From Fulvivirga maritima (GTDB taxonomy: Bacteria > Bacteroidota > Bacteroidia > Cytophagales > Cyclobacteriaceae), in contig NZ_CP089980.1 in assembly GCF_021389955.1 (NCBI RefSeq), forward strand, positions 6,257,001 to 6,321,000: a DNA stretch of 64,000 nucleotides, given 5' to 3'. How positions within the stretch are numbered: the first letter of the stretch is position 1; the number at the start of each line of letters is the position of its first letter. Of this stretch, positions 55,352 to 64,000 are shown one piece after another. The notes under the pieces are model-generated. The model worked only from the letters and a program-made list of their open reading frames with translations. It had not been told where the DNA came from and ran no database searches. The translations under genes were made by a program, and so were the position numbers.

Positions 55352-57490
55352 TTATCTGTTAATGATTAATTTGCTACTCTGCACCTCGCCTGCCAACCTC
55401 AGTTGTATTACATACACTCCATTTTCTAGCTCTGGCGTGATATCCCATAGGTACTCTCCATCCTGAAAATTAATATTAGTATTCACTACTTTATTTCCAT
55501 TAAGACTATTTACTATCAGCACAGCAGGCCCACTGTAAGAAGTCTGCAACTTAAAATGAATTCTGCTTTTAGCTGGATTAGGATATATTACTGTTTCCAA
55601 CGTAGTCACACCTCGGCCTAAGTCTTCTACACCAGTAATGTGCTCACCGTAGAAAAGAATGTTGCCTGCAGTACCTACTGCCCAACCTTGTCCCTGATCA
55701 TTAAAATAAATATCTAAAAGTGTATTTCCTGAAGGTGTGGGTTGGATATTCCAGTTTTTCCCGCCATCATCAGTTGCAAGTACATTCCCTGAAGTAGTAA
55801 TATAACCATGGTTAGCATCTGAAAAGTATACAGAATTAAGCGTAGCAGATACTCCGCTTACCTGAGGAATCCATAGACCTCCTCCATTTTCTGTATAGGA
55901 AATAATACCTGACCTTCCTACCGCATATCCAGTTGAGCTGCTTACAAAGAATACATCATTCAAATGAGAAAGAACACCTGGATCTTGCAATTCCCAATTA
56001 TATCCGCCATCGGTAGACATGGCTAATAGCCCAGTGTTACCCACTACATAACCAGTATCTGCACTTACAAAATGGACAGCATTAAGGTTGTCTTCTGCAG
56101 AAATATTACCAACACTCCAGTTAGCACCTGCGTCAGAAGTTTTTATGATAGTACCTGTAGCTCCTGTTAAAATAAGTTCTTCTCTAGACCATAAATACAT
56201 ATCGCTAAAATTGCCCTCATAACCTACTTCCACTTGTTGCCAATTATTGCCTCCATCTTCCGTTTTTAGTACTATTCCATCATTTCCTGCAGCCCAACCG
56301 TGGTTGTCATCCACAAATTGTACGCAATGTAAGGCGCTATTCACTGGAGTACTCATCACCTGCCATTGCTGACCTTTATCTGTGCTATGAAAAATTTCGC
56401 CTGCACTGGCCGCTATATATAAATGATCATTAGCATTGCTGATGCTATACAAATCATTAATGGAGTCAATAGGCAAAACCTTCTCAAAATCATTTCCATT
56501 ATGCGTTACTAATATATCGTAGGAAGCCACTGCAATTCCATTACCCTCAGTATCAAATTGAATGAAAGACTTTCGGCTGCCACCATAATCACTTTCACAA
56601 TTACTACTCCAAGTGGCTCCACCATCTTCAGTAGTGTACAGACACTCAAAGCTGCTGACCCATCCTCTCATATTATCATAAAAATACGCTTCAGTGAAAT
56701 AATCTGAAGACTCTGCGCTTCCCATAAGTACAGACCAAGTGGCGCCTGAATCCGTAGTTTTTATAATATATCCGCTAGGGCCAACTATAAACCCTGTACT
56801 TTCATTAACAAAATAAGCTCCTTCATAAAAACCACCTGCAGTAGCTGGTAAAGAGATGGTGTTCCATGTAGTTCCTCCGTCATAACTCCTAAAAAAGGTA
56901 TTGTCCCAGCCTGCTGCATAAACAGTATCCTGGCTTACCGCTTTACAGAAAAAGAGGCCATAAAAAGAGGCTCCTGCAGTTAATGGAAGTGTAATTTTAG
57001 ACCAATCTTCCCCTCCGTTTTCCGTTTTAAATAACACATTCTCTACATAGCCTGCATCACCCACAGCGTAGCCTATTTGTTCGTTATAAAAATAAATATC
57101 ACGCAAGGTTGGGCTTTCTGCATTTTCGTACTGTAAAGTCCAATTAGTTCCTGCATCTTCTGTAACCCAGATTTGGCCATTGTCAGTAACAGCCCAACCC
57201 TTAGATTCATTAATAAAATCTATCTCTCTTACCGTAGCTTCTGTAGGCAGATGAGACACTTCCCAAGACCCTCCAAAATCAGAGGTTTTTATAAACTGTC
57301 CTTTTGTTCCAGAAACATAAAAAGTCTCTTCACTGATCCAAGCTACATCAAAATGACTATTTCCTACGGGAAATGGATGCTGCCATTTCCAACTGTTATC
57401 CTGCGCTTGAATATGATTCCAGTGAATAAATAGAAAGGCGGTTAAAAAAGATAGCTTAAGGTATTTATTAAAGAGTAGAGTTTTCATCAT
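55352..57490 (-). CDS. T9SS-sorted Ycf48/BNR-repeat beta-propeller protein
   Basis: 712 residues. Signal peptide, then about a dozen repeats of the type GWAVTDNGQIWVTEDAGTNW, GYAVGDAGYVENVLFKTENG and GWAAGNDGIVLKTEDGGNNW, the Ycf48-like/BNR signature of six- to eight-bladed propellers; the count suggests two propellers. The C-terminus is a T9SS sorting domain (TVIYPNPAKSRIHFKLQTSY ... SSKLIINR). Such proteins are surface-exposed binding scaffolds. Its ligand is unknown. It is the second gene of the operon after the small lipoprotein. Confidence 0.88.
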   Translation of the reverse strand: MMKTLLFNKYLKLSFLTAFLFIHWNHIQAQDNSWKWQHPFPVGNSHFDVAWISEETFYVSGTKGQFIKTSDFGGSWEVSHLPTEATVREIDFINESKGWAVTDNGQIWVTEDAGTNWTLQYENAESPTLRDIYFYNEQIGYAVGDAGYVENVLFKTENGGEDWSKITLPLTAGASFYGLFFCKAVSQDTVYAAGWDNTFFRSYDGGTTWNTISLPATAGGFYEGAYFVNESTGFIVGPSGYIIKTTDSGATWSVLMGSAESSDYFTEAYFYDNMRGWVSSFECLYTTEDGGATWSSNCESDYGGSRKSFIQFDTEGNGIAVASYDILVTHNGNDFEKVLPIDSINDLYSISNANDHLYIAASAGEIFHSTDKGQQWQVMSTPVNSALHCVQFVDDNHGWAAGNDGIVLKTEDGGNNWQQVEVGYEGNFSDMYLWSREELILTGATGTIIKTSDAGANWSVGNISAEDNLNAVHFVSADTGYVVGNTGLLAMSTDGGYNWELQDPGVLSHLNDVFFVSSSTGYAVGRSGIISYTENGGGLWIPQVSGVSATLNSVYFSDANHGYITTSGNVLATDDGGKNWNIQPTPSGNTLLDIYFNDQGQGWAVGTAGNILFYGEHITGVEDLGRGVTTLETVIYPNPAKSRIHFKLQTSYSGPAVLIVNSLNGNKVVNTNINFQDGEYLWDITPELENGVYVIQLRLAGEVQSSKLIINR

Positions 57491-57507
57491 ATCAATTCGT
57501 TATATTT

Positions 57508-57933
57508 TTATTGCTTTTGAAACTGAAAGGCATAAACACCGTCTAGTCCATTTAACTTGCCACTTGAATGAGTGCTACTAAACATAAACGTCATTGTTAA
57601 AGCGCTTCCGGTCACTTGAAAATCAATGACGATACCATCTCCCCTTTCCATCTGATTAAGACTACCTTCGACAAAGTGCCATGATCCGCTTTCTGGCCAA
57701 ATTTGAGTTTGAGTATTTGTAGTTATGTATGTTTCTTCGGTAAATTCAATTTCAAAATCATCCCAGCCATCCTGATCGGTTTCATTAAGCGTCACTTGTG
57801 TTGCTCTCCAAGAGCCTTTAAGCAATTCTATTTGCACCTCTTCAGGATTGGGAGTTCCCGAATCATCATTGCTACATGATGTAACAAAAAACACAAAAAC
57901 AACAAGAAAATAGAGTAAGTAAGGGTTTTTCAT
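57508..57933 (-). CDS. Lipocalin-like small lipoprotein, first gene of the TonB/ABC operon
   Basis: 141 residues with lipobox FVTSC (Cys 20) followed by an Asp/Ser-rich linker. The body starts LLKGSWRATQVTLNETDQDG and is a beta-barrel-like sequence typical of lipocalin-like Bacteroidota lipoproteins. The start codon lies 18 bp from the first palindromic operator. The operon continues for seven further genes on this strand. Confidence 0.75.
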   Translation of the reverse strand: MKNPYLLYFLVVFVFFVTSCSNDDSGTPNPEEVQIELLKGSWRATQVTLNETDQDGWDDFEIEFTEETYITTNTQTQIWPESGSWHFVEGSLNQMERGDGIVIDFQVTGSALTMTFMFSSTHSSGKLNGLDGVYAFQFQKQ

Positions 57934-57951
57934 ATTTTTAGATTAATTTTA

Positions 57952-58022
57952 ATTGCAACATTATTGCAATTATATAAATGATTTATCATTATTGCAACAA
58001 TGTTGCAGTTATATTGATGATT
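57952..58022. promoter_or_regulatory. Two tandem 7-1-7 palindromes between divergent operons
   Basis: Two 32-bp copies, 27 of 32 positions identical, start at 57952 and 57991 (period 39 bp). Each contains a 7-1-7 inverted repeat: TGCAACA-T-TATTGCA centred on 57961, and TGCAACA-A-TGTTGCA centred on 58000; the second is perfect. The 7-1-7 geometry is that of Fur-family (Fur, Zur, PerR) operators. They fill the 89 bp between the lipoprotein start (57933) and the exporter start (58023), so one repressor could control both operons. The regulator identity is inference. Confidence 0.7.
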
Positions 58023-60197
58023 ATGAAATTCCCCTTTGTAAGACAGCTAGACGTAATGGATTGCGGCGCAGCATGCCTCAGCATGGTAGCCAAATACCAT
58101 GGAAGGTCTGTACCATTACAAAAGCTGCGACAAATGTCAGACATAGATAGGGATGGTGCTTCACTAGCCGGAATAATGCAAGCGGCAGAAAAAATACACT
58201 TCAGGTCTTTCGCAGCTTACCTTACAGAAGAACAGCTCGTAAAAGCTCCACTACCTATTATTATTCACTGGGATCAGGTACATTATGTAATACTTTATAA
58301 AACCAAGAACCAACATTTTTATATTGCCGACCCCGGTAAAGGAAAGGTTAAGCTTAAAAGAGATTCATTCATGAAGCACTGGAAGATAACTGAGAAAGAC
58401 TCAGGGGTCGCTCTTCTTCTTGAACCGCTACCTTCATTTTATAAGCAACCTTATAACCAAGAGAAAAATAACATAGGTTCTTTATTTCATTACTTAAGAG
58501 GATATAAAAAACTCTTTACACAAGTATTTTTAGGTCTGTTTTTAGCTACCCTGCTTGGAATGGCTTTACCTTTTCTTACTCAAGCGATTGTAGACACGGG
58601 CATACAAACAGAAAATCTCAACTTTATATACCTTATCTGCTTGGCACAACTCATGGTATTCTCCGGTCGAATGGTGGTGGAGATGATACGAACCAGGGTA
58701 TTACTTCATATTGGTAGTCGCTTAAGCATATCTTTATTGGCGGATTTTTTAGAGAAACTCATGGCACTTCCCGCCTCATTTTTTGATGCCCGCAAAACAG
58801 CGGATATTATGCAAAGGATGCAAGACCATAAACGAATTGAAATTTTCTTTACAAAATCTGTAATAGCCGCCATTTTTTCATCTATCAATCTGATTGTCTT
58901 CTCTATAGTCTTAGTGATTTACAGTTTCAAAATAGCGCTTATATTTTTCATAGGTACAATATTAAGCACCATTTGGATTTTTGGTTTCATGAGCCGCAGA
59001 AAGCAAGTTGATTATGGAAAGTTCTTACAACAATCGGAGAATCAAAATGCACTTATTGAAATAGTGCAGGGCATGTTCGAAATTAAACTCAATGGAGCTG
59101 AGAAAGAAAAAAGCTGGGACTGGCAAGAAAAACAAGCTCGTTTATTTAAACTCAACTTTTCAAGTTTAAACATAGAACAATCACAACAAGGTGGCACTCT
59201 TTTTTTAGGAGAAATAAAAAACATCCTGATTATAGCTGTATCCGCCAGTCTGGTACTTAAAGGTGAACTTACCTTAGGAATGATGTTATCCATTTCATAC
59301 ATCACTGGACAGCTAAATAACCCCGTGGTGCAATTCATTGATTTTTTCAGAAATTGGCAAGATGCTCAAATAAGTTTCAAAAGGATCAATGAGATTTTTT
59401 TGATGGAAACAGAGGATAGAGAAAAGCCTTCTCTGGCTGATTTTAACTCTATATCTAATTCTTCTCTAAGTGTATCTAACATCACTTTTAAATATAATAA
59501 AGCACAAAATAAAGCCGCGCTAAGAAATATTTCTCTCAATATCCCTTCAGGAAAAGTTACTGCCATTGTAGGAGCAAGTGGCAGTGGTAAAACCACATTA
59601 ATAAAGCTATTACTCAAATTTATAGAACCCGATAATGGCAGCATCCACCTGGGCAATATTCCCTTAGCCGGTATAACCGCTTCTTCCTGGAGAAAGAAAT
59701 GTGGAGCCGTTCTACAAGGGGGCTACATTTTCTCTGATACAGTAGCCAATAATATCACCTTCGGCTCCGATCTGGTAGATCATGCACGACTACAAAAAGC
59801 GGCCCAGCTAGCCAATGTTGACTCCTTCATATCATCATTGCCTTCGGGCTATCAAAGTGTAATAGGCATTGATGGAATTGGGCTTAGTGAAGGTCAAAAA
59901 CAGAGAATACTTATTGCCAGGGCTGCTTATAGAGATCCTGAATTCATTTTCTTTGATGAAGCCACCAATTCTTTGGATGCTAATAATGAGAAAGAAATAA
60001 CTGAAAACCTAAGCGATTTTTTTAAAGGAAAGACAGTAGTTATAGTAGCACACAGACTAAGCACAGTGAGGCATGCGGATCAAATAATTATGTTAGACAA
60101 GGGCCATATCATAGAACAAGGCTCTCATGATGACTTGATTAGGCTGGAAGGTGGGTATTATCATTTGATTAAAAACCAATTGGAGCTAGGGCTATGA
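58023..60197 (+). CDS. C39-peptidase ABC exporter for a double-glycine-type peptide
   Basis: 724 residues from ATG 58023 (MKFPFVRQLDVMDCGAACLS). An ATG 15 codons upstream would put the operator inside the gene and is rejected. C39 protease domain: Cys14 in MDCG, His87 in DQVHY, Asp103 in ADPGKG. The six-helix ABC membrane domain spans ~155-440. The ATPase has Walker A GASGSGKTT, signature LSEGQKQR, Walker B FIFFDEATNSLDA and H-loop VAHRLST. This class cleaves leader peptides behind a GG-type site and exports the core. It overlaps the HlyD gene by 4 bp. Confidence 0.93.
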   Translation: MKFPFVRQLDVMDCGAACLSMVAKYHGRSVPLQKLRQMSDIDRDGASLAGIMQAAEKIHFRSFAAYLTEEQLVKAPLPIIIHWDQVHYVILYKTKNQHFYIADPGKGKVKLKRDSFMKHWKITEKDSGVALLLEPLPSFYKQPYNQEKNNIGSLFHYLRGYKKLFTQVFLGLFLATLLGMALPFLTQAIVDTGIQTENLNFIYLICLAQLMVFSGRMVVEMIRTRVLLHIGSRLSISLLADFLEKLMALPASFFDARKTADIMQRMQDHKRIEIFFTKSVIAAIFSSINLIVFSIVLVIYSFKIALIFFIGTILSTIWIFGFMSRRKQVDYGKFLQQSENQNALIEIVQGMFEIKLNGAEKEKSWDWQEKQARLFKLNFSSLNIEQSQQGGTLFLGEIKNILIIAVSASLVLKGELTLGMMLSISYITGQLNNPVVQFIDFFRNWQDAQISFKRINEIFLMETEDREKPSLADFNSISNSSLSVSNITFKYNKAQNKAALRNISLNIPSGKVTAIVGASGSGKTTLIKLLLKFIEPDNGSIHLGNIPLAGITASSWRKKCGAVLQGGYIFSDTVANNITFGSDLVDHARLQKAAQLANVDSFISSLPSGYQSVIGIDGIGLSEGQKQRILIARAAYRDPEFIFFDEATNSLDANNEKEITENLSDFFKGKTVVIVAHRLSTVRHADQIIMLDKGHIIEQGSHDDLIRLEGGYYHLIKNQLELGL

Positions 60198-61473
60198 AAG
60201 AGAAAGCTAAAATCCACCCACTTGAAGACATGGTAGAAATTATTCCAACATGGTACGAGAGCTACGGTATAAGTATTCTCTTCGTGGTTGTCATCTTTTT
60301 TATTTCAATGGCTGCCATAATTAGATACCCTACCGTGTTAAAGTCTGATATAGATATTGCGACCATAACACCTCCCGTTAAAGTTTTCTCAAGAGTGCCT
60401 GGTAATTACATACCTCTTGTAACAGAAGGATCTGCCGTACAACTTCATGAACCGTTAGGAATAATAGACAATAATATATCTTACAACGATTTGCAAGGTG
60501 TCAAAATCATATTGCAGCAAACATTAAAAGATAGTTCCTATGCTCGACTGCAACACTTGAATTCTATACTAATCCTAGAAGACATGCAGGACCTGTATTC
60601 ACAAATATTTACATCTTTACCAAAACTATCAATACCTGATTCAGTCTCCCTATCAGAAACAACTTCAGTCTAATATAAAGGCTCAAATGCAACAGGCAGC
60701 TGAAATTGAAAAAATACTCTCTTCTCAAAAAGACCTTCTATACAAGCAGCAAGAAATTTATAACAGCAAAAGGCAAAGAGACTCACTTATTCTCACCTTC
60801 CAGGCCATTAGTGAGCAGACCATGGAACTATCTGAAGTAGAATGGATTGCTAAAAAAAAATAACGTCAGAGATCTTGATTTAAAAATATCACAGAACGTA
60901 CTAAAAAAGACAGAATTGCATGAAACATTTCTAGCCAATGAAAAAGATATGGCTTCTGCTCTTTTTCAAAACCATATCAACCTTCAGCAAGCAATTAAAA
61001 AAATGCTTGCGGCCATTTCAGAATGGGAAAGAAAATACATTATAAAAGCTCCTATTGCCGGAAGCGTTACTTATTTAAAGAAATTTGCCACCAATCAATT
61101 CATTACCCCAGATGAGGCTATTGCATCAGTAGTACCTGACCATGGCACGTACACTGGCAAAGTGAGCCTCCCAGTAAATGGATCTGGTAAGGTAAAACCA
61201 GGCCAGACCGTAATTATTCACCTTTATCATTACCCGTCTCAAGAATATGGCACATTAAAAGGCAAAGTTGAAGAGCTTTCACTTGTTCCTAATGAAGGAG
61301 ATTACCTAATATCCGTTTCACTAGACCATCAATTACGCACTAGCTACTTGATAGATATTCCTTTTAAACAGCACTTAAGCGGCTCTGCCCATATTATCAC
61401 AGAGGACATGAGCTTGCTTGCCCGGCTTTTTGGACACATAAGATCATTATTTGACAACAAAATCAACCTTTAA
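60194..61473 (+). pseudogene. HlyD-family membrane-fusion adaptor, doubly frameshifted
   Basis: The first frame (60194-60673) has a cytoplasmic tail, a membrane helix (GISILFVVVIFFISMAAIIR) and the barrel start (TPPVKVFSRVPGNYIPLVTE). A +1 shift between about 60630 and 60665 leads into a coiled-coil frame (KAQMQQAAEIEKILSSQKDL). A second +1 shift at an A9 run (60852-60860) leads into the remainder (KNNVRDLDLK..., lipoyl-like KAPIAGSVTYLKKFATNQFI, barrel ...GTLKGKVEELSLVP). Deleting one base at each site gives exactly 426 codons. It would bridge the C39 exporter to an outer-membrane channel. Confidence 0.85.
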
Positions 61474-61478
61474 AACCT

Positions 61479-64000
61479 ATGTATCTTTATTCCTCTTTAC
61501 TTCACAGAGTTTCACCTTTAAAAATTAATGATATTGAAAGTTTTAAATCAAAATCCTTACATACTTTCTCAGCTAAAATTAAATCTCAAGAGGATGCTCT
61601 CCTGTATTGTAGCGAACGACTTACCGATATTCTTTTTGAAAAAATTCAAAACTGCCAAGATTCAAAAAAGAGAAATAAACTTCTGAACTGCAAAAGGTCA
61701 ATATTCAATCAGAAATATCTTAAAAAGAAGGAAACGAATCTGCTTTTTAATTCATTACCTCCAGATGCTACTGATGTACTAGAACAATACATAAAGCTTC
61801 AGCAAAATATTGATCACTTGATACAACAAGGTCATGGGTTGTATAAAGATGAGCTATTAAAATCCAGGGCAGCAATTCAAAATATGATAAAAAAAAATGA
61901 AGCTTTTCACCAATCTTTACAGCTATCTTCCCAAAGTCTATTTACTCAATTAAATCCCTATCTAGCATCTCCTGTAGATAGGCTGAGTAAAAAGCAGTCA
62001 AATGCAGAGCTATCATTTTTAAAATACCTGACAAGACAATACACTAAAACGTCTCCATTTAGCCGCTTCACATGCCTAGCCATTGGAGATTCTACACTAA
62101 CTACTAACAACCAAATTAAGGCATCTGCAAGACTCAATAATTATATATATGCTTATGTGTTAGGTTTATGCATGCAAGTTACTGACGTGGCTGCACACAT
62201 TCCCATTAAACTGAACCCCTCTTTAACCCCTGAAGCTACCCATTATACCTTTCTTGTCAATTTTAACAATGTCGAAATTTTTCAAACAATAGAGAGAAAT
62301 AGCGCTATCGATCTTATCATTACTTGTGTAGATGACTTGGTTGACATCAGTTCAATAAGCCAAAAGTTAATATCCTTTTTTCCTGATTCTACAGCAAATC
62401 AACTGCAGAACTACCTGACAGGATTATTGGAGGTTGGTATATTAGAAACCAATTTAAATATATCCGGTATTGATCCTGACTGGCCTTCAAAATTCATATC
62501 ATTCCTTACCAAGCTAAGTCATAAAACCTCTAAGATTGAGGGATTATTAAATGGCATGCTCTTTCTACAACAAGCAGCCAATCAACTGAGTGATATTAGT
62601 ACTTCTGATAGGCAAATTCTTCTGAGCAAAGCCCTGGAAATATTTAAAGGTGCAGCCAAGTCATTCTGTCAAATGAATCACCTTCCATTCTCAGAGGGTG
62701 AAGATAACCGAATAGCCAAAAAGCAGTTTTTAGAAACATTAGAAAATGACATCTCTTTCAAAAAGAGATACTTTAATGGATTTTACTTTACAGAAGAAAA
62801 TTTATTTTACGAAGATGCCTCCATCACTATAAATTCTGCCTTAGGCATAGATGAGATTAGGCCCCTAGTCAAGAACCTTGATCTACTCTTACAAGAATTA
62901 TCGCCACTTGCATTTGAGAATATTAATCAAGAAAAAATGACAGCCTTTTTTAATCACTATTATGAAAATTATGAGAGTGTACCATTAATAAAATTCTATG
63001 AGAGTTATTACAAAAATTATGTAAAGCCGAACAAGAAAGGTGAGATTTCGGCCATTTCTAGCTCTATTGATCTTTTGCAAAAAGAACAATTTGCTATAGA
63101 AAAGGACTATAAAGATAAACTAAAAGAATTACTGCTAAATAAGAAGGAAGTGGAAGGTGTTATTAATTTCACTTTAGATGAAATTAAAGGGTTAAACCTC
63201 CAAAAATCAGAACCAATAGCATATTCTAAAGCGGCACATATCCAATTTTATAAAAATAATAAGGGAGATATACAAGGAGTAGTAAACAGTGTATTTACAG
63301 GATATGGAAGAGGTTATGGTCGCTTTTTACACCTTTTCCCTAAACAAATAACGGAAGAACTTAATCGCATCAACAAAGAGATTCTCTCTGATTATACACC
63401 TGCAGAAGTAAGAGACGCCTCATCTTTTAATGCCAACCTACATCCTTCTCTTTTACCTCATGAAATTATTATTCCAGGTGGTAATCCTAGCCTCTCTTCT
63501 GAGCAACAAATTTCCATTGAAAATATCATTGTGAAGCATAACCATGGTAAAGTCTCTCTAGCTCATGCACTTACTGGTAAAACTATACTCCCATTTGATC
63601 TTTGCTTGCAGACCTCCAGAACGAGATCAGAACTTTATCAGCTACTCACCTCATTTTCACAAAAAACTGCTAATTCCATTTATTCATTTGTTAACCACAT
63701 ACATAATATCATAGGAGAACAGGATATTAACCATGTTATTATGATACCTAGAATAGCTTTTGAAAATGACTTGGTACTATCGAGAAAATGCTGGAAAATA
63801 CCCAACCAATCACTTCCTGAAAATAGCCATTTAGTAAGCGAATTTGATTATTATCATGCATTGAATAAATGGAGAGGTCAATATGGCATTCCGAAAGCAT
63901 GCTTCTTATTCATTACTCCTACTCATAATCTTGCCTCCAAAAATTCCACTTTCGATGATTATAAGCCCCAATATATTGACTTTGAATCTCCTTTATTAGT
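61479..64000 (+). CDS. Lantibiotic-dehydratase-family protein (LanB-like, glutamylation domain), truncated by window end
   Basis: An 840-codon open frame from ATG 61479 (YLYSSLLHRVSPLKIND), 5 bp after the HlyD stop and still open at the edge. Around residues 190-200 is TKTSPFSRFTCLAIGD, the R/K-T-SPF-x-x-F-T landmark of the lantibiotic dehydratase N-terminal domain, followed by a long helical/beta region (TGYGRGYGRFLHLFPKQI, LHPSLLPHEIIIPGGNPSLS). LanB enzymes glutamylate Ser/Thr from Glu-tRNA and then eliminate to dehydroamino acids. Whether the elimination domain is fused or separate cannot be seen. Placement after the exporter genes marks a ribosomal-peptide modification cluster. Confidence 0.88.
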   Translation, partial: MYLYSSLLHRVSPLKINDIESFKSKSLHTFSAKIKSQEDALLYCSERLTDILFEKIQNCQDSKKRNKLLNCKRSIFNQKYLKKKETNLLFNSLPPDATDVLEQYIKLQQNIDHLIQQGHGLYKDELLKSRAAIQNMIKKNEAFHQSLQLSSQSLFTQLNPYLASPVDRLSKKQSNAELSFLKYLTRQYTKTSPFSRFTCLAIGDSTLTTNNQIKASARLNNYIYAYVLGLCMQVTDVAAHIPIKLNPSLTPEATHYTFLVNFNNVEIFQTIERNSAIDLIITCVDDLVDISSISQKLISFFPDSTANQLQNYLTGLLEVGILETNLNISGIDPDWPSKFISFLTKLSHKTSKIEGLLNGMLFLQQAANQLSDISTSDRQILLSKALEIFKGAAKSFCQMNHLPFSEGEDNRIAKKQFLETLENDISFKKRYFNGFYFTEENLFYEDASITINSALGIDEIRPLVKNLDLLLQELSPLAFENINQEKMTAFFNHYYENYESVPLIKFYESYYKNYVKPNKKGEISAISSSIDLLQKEQFAIEKDYKDKLKELLLNKKEVEGVINFTLDEIKGLNLQKSEPIAYSKAAHIQFYKNNKGDIQGVVNSVFTGYGRGYGRFLHLFPKQITEELNRINKEILSDYTPAEVRDASSFNANLHPSLLPHEIIIPGGNPSLSSEQQISIENIIVKHNHGKVSLAHALTGKTILPFDLCLQTSRTRSELYQLLTSFSQKTANSIYSFVNHIHNIIGEQDINHVIMIPRIAFENDLVLSRKCWKIPNQSLPENSHLVSEFDYYHALNKWRGQYGIPKACFLFITPTHNLASKNSTFDDYKPQYIDFESPLL

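Noticed and set aside
1-64000. CRISPR arrays, rRNA and tRNA genes
   Set aside because: No regularly spaced direct repeats and no recognisable tRNA or rRNA sequence were seen on either strand by eye.

Overview
The window comes from an AT-rich member of the Bacteroidota, probably a Cytophagales-type gliding or marine bacterium. The pointers are a SusC/SusD pair with its own ECF sigma factor and FecR anti-sigma factor, type IX secretion C-terminal sorting domains, lipoproteins with LTSC/ISC-type lipoboxes, DUF4625 and DUF6443/RHS proteins, and promoter -7 boxes of the TAnnTTTG kind. No rRNA, tRNA or CRISPR array was seen.

Layout. 1-9.6 kb: end of an AraC regulator, orphan genes, a PRISE-type reductase with a Crp/Fnr regulator, a complete IS4-family element with a 5-bp target duplication, a HEPN-like protein, a secreted NUC1 nuclease and a lipoprotein. 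9.7-17.4 kb: a sigma/FecR/SusC/SusD locus bounded on both sides by diverged copies of a ~270-bp repeat. The gene after SusD survives only as a signal peptide. 17.6-23.3 kb: orphan minus-strand lipoproteins and small proteins separated by composite intergenic repeats, plus an HxlR regulator divergent from a quinone-oxidoreductase-like gene. 23.3-26.5 kb: fatty-acid desaturase, frameshifted bestrophin, CsbD-like protein and a dead isoaspartyl peptidase. 26.6-31.6 kb: flavin and NAD(P)H oxidoreductases (OYE, NmrA, MDR, SDR) with a Crp/Fnr regulator. 31.6-35.9 kb: two IS3-family elements, an AraC remnant, the 3' end of a group II intron, a TPR membrane protein and repeat debris. 35.95-46.3 kb: a four-gene minus-strand RHS operon ending in an HExxH-bearing C-terminus and a small exported protein. 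47.5-64 kb: two divergent operons.

The two divergent operons at the right end are the most interesting part. The minus-strand operon encodes a small lipoprotein, two T9SS-sorted surface proteins (one a Ycf48-like propeller), a DUF4625 lipoprotein, a TonB-dependent receptor, and an ABC transporter with two ABC-2 permeases. The plus-strand operon encodes a C39-peptidase ABC exporter, an HlyD adaptor and a lantibiotic-dehydratase-type enzyme that runs off the window. The 89 bp between them holds two tandem copies of a 7-1-7 palindrome (TGCAACA-n-TGTTGCA type), the geometry of Fur-family operators. I infer one co-regulated system that makes and exports a modified peptide and handles it, or a bound metal, at the surface.

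Several otherwise well-formed genes (FecR, bestrophin, TonB receptor, HlyD, an IS3 orfB, a Lacal_2735-type gene) are broken by single-base shifts, mostly at homopolymer runs. Repairing one base (two in HlyD) restores full-length families exactly. Either the assembly has homopolymer errors or these are real slippage mutations. Reads are needed to decide.
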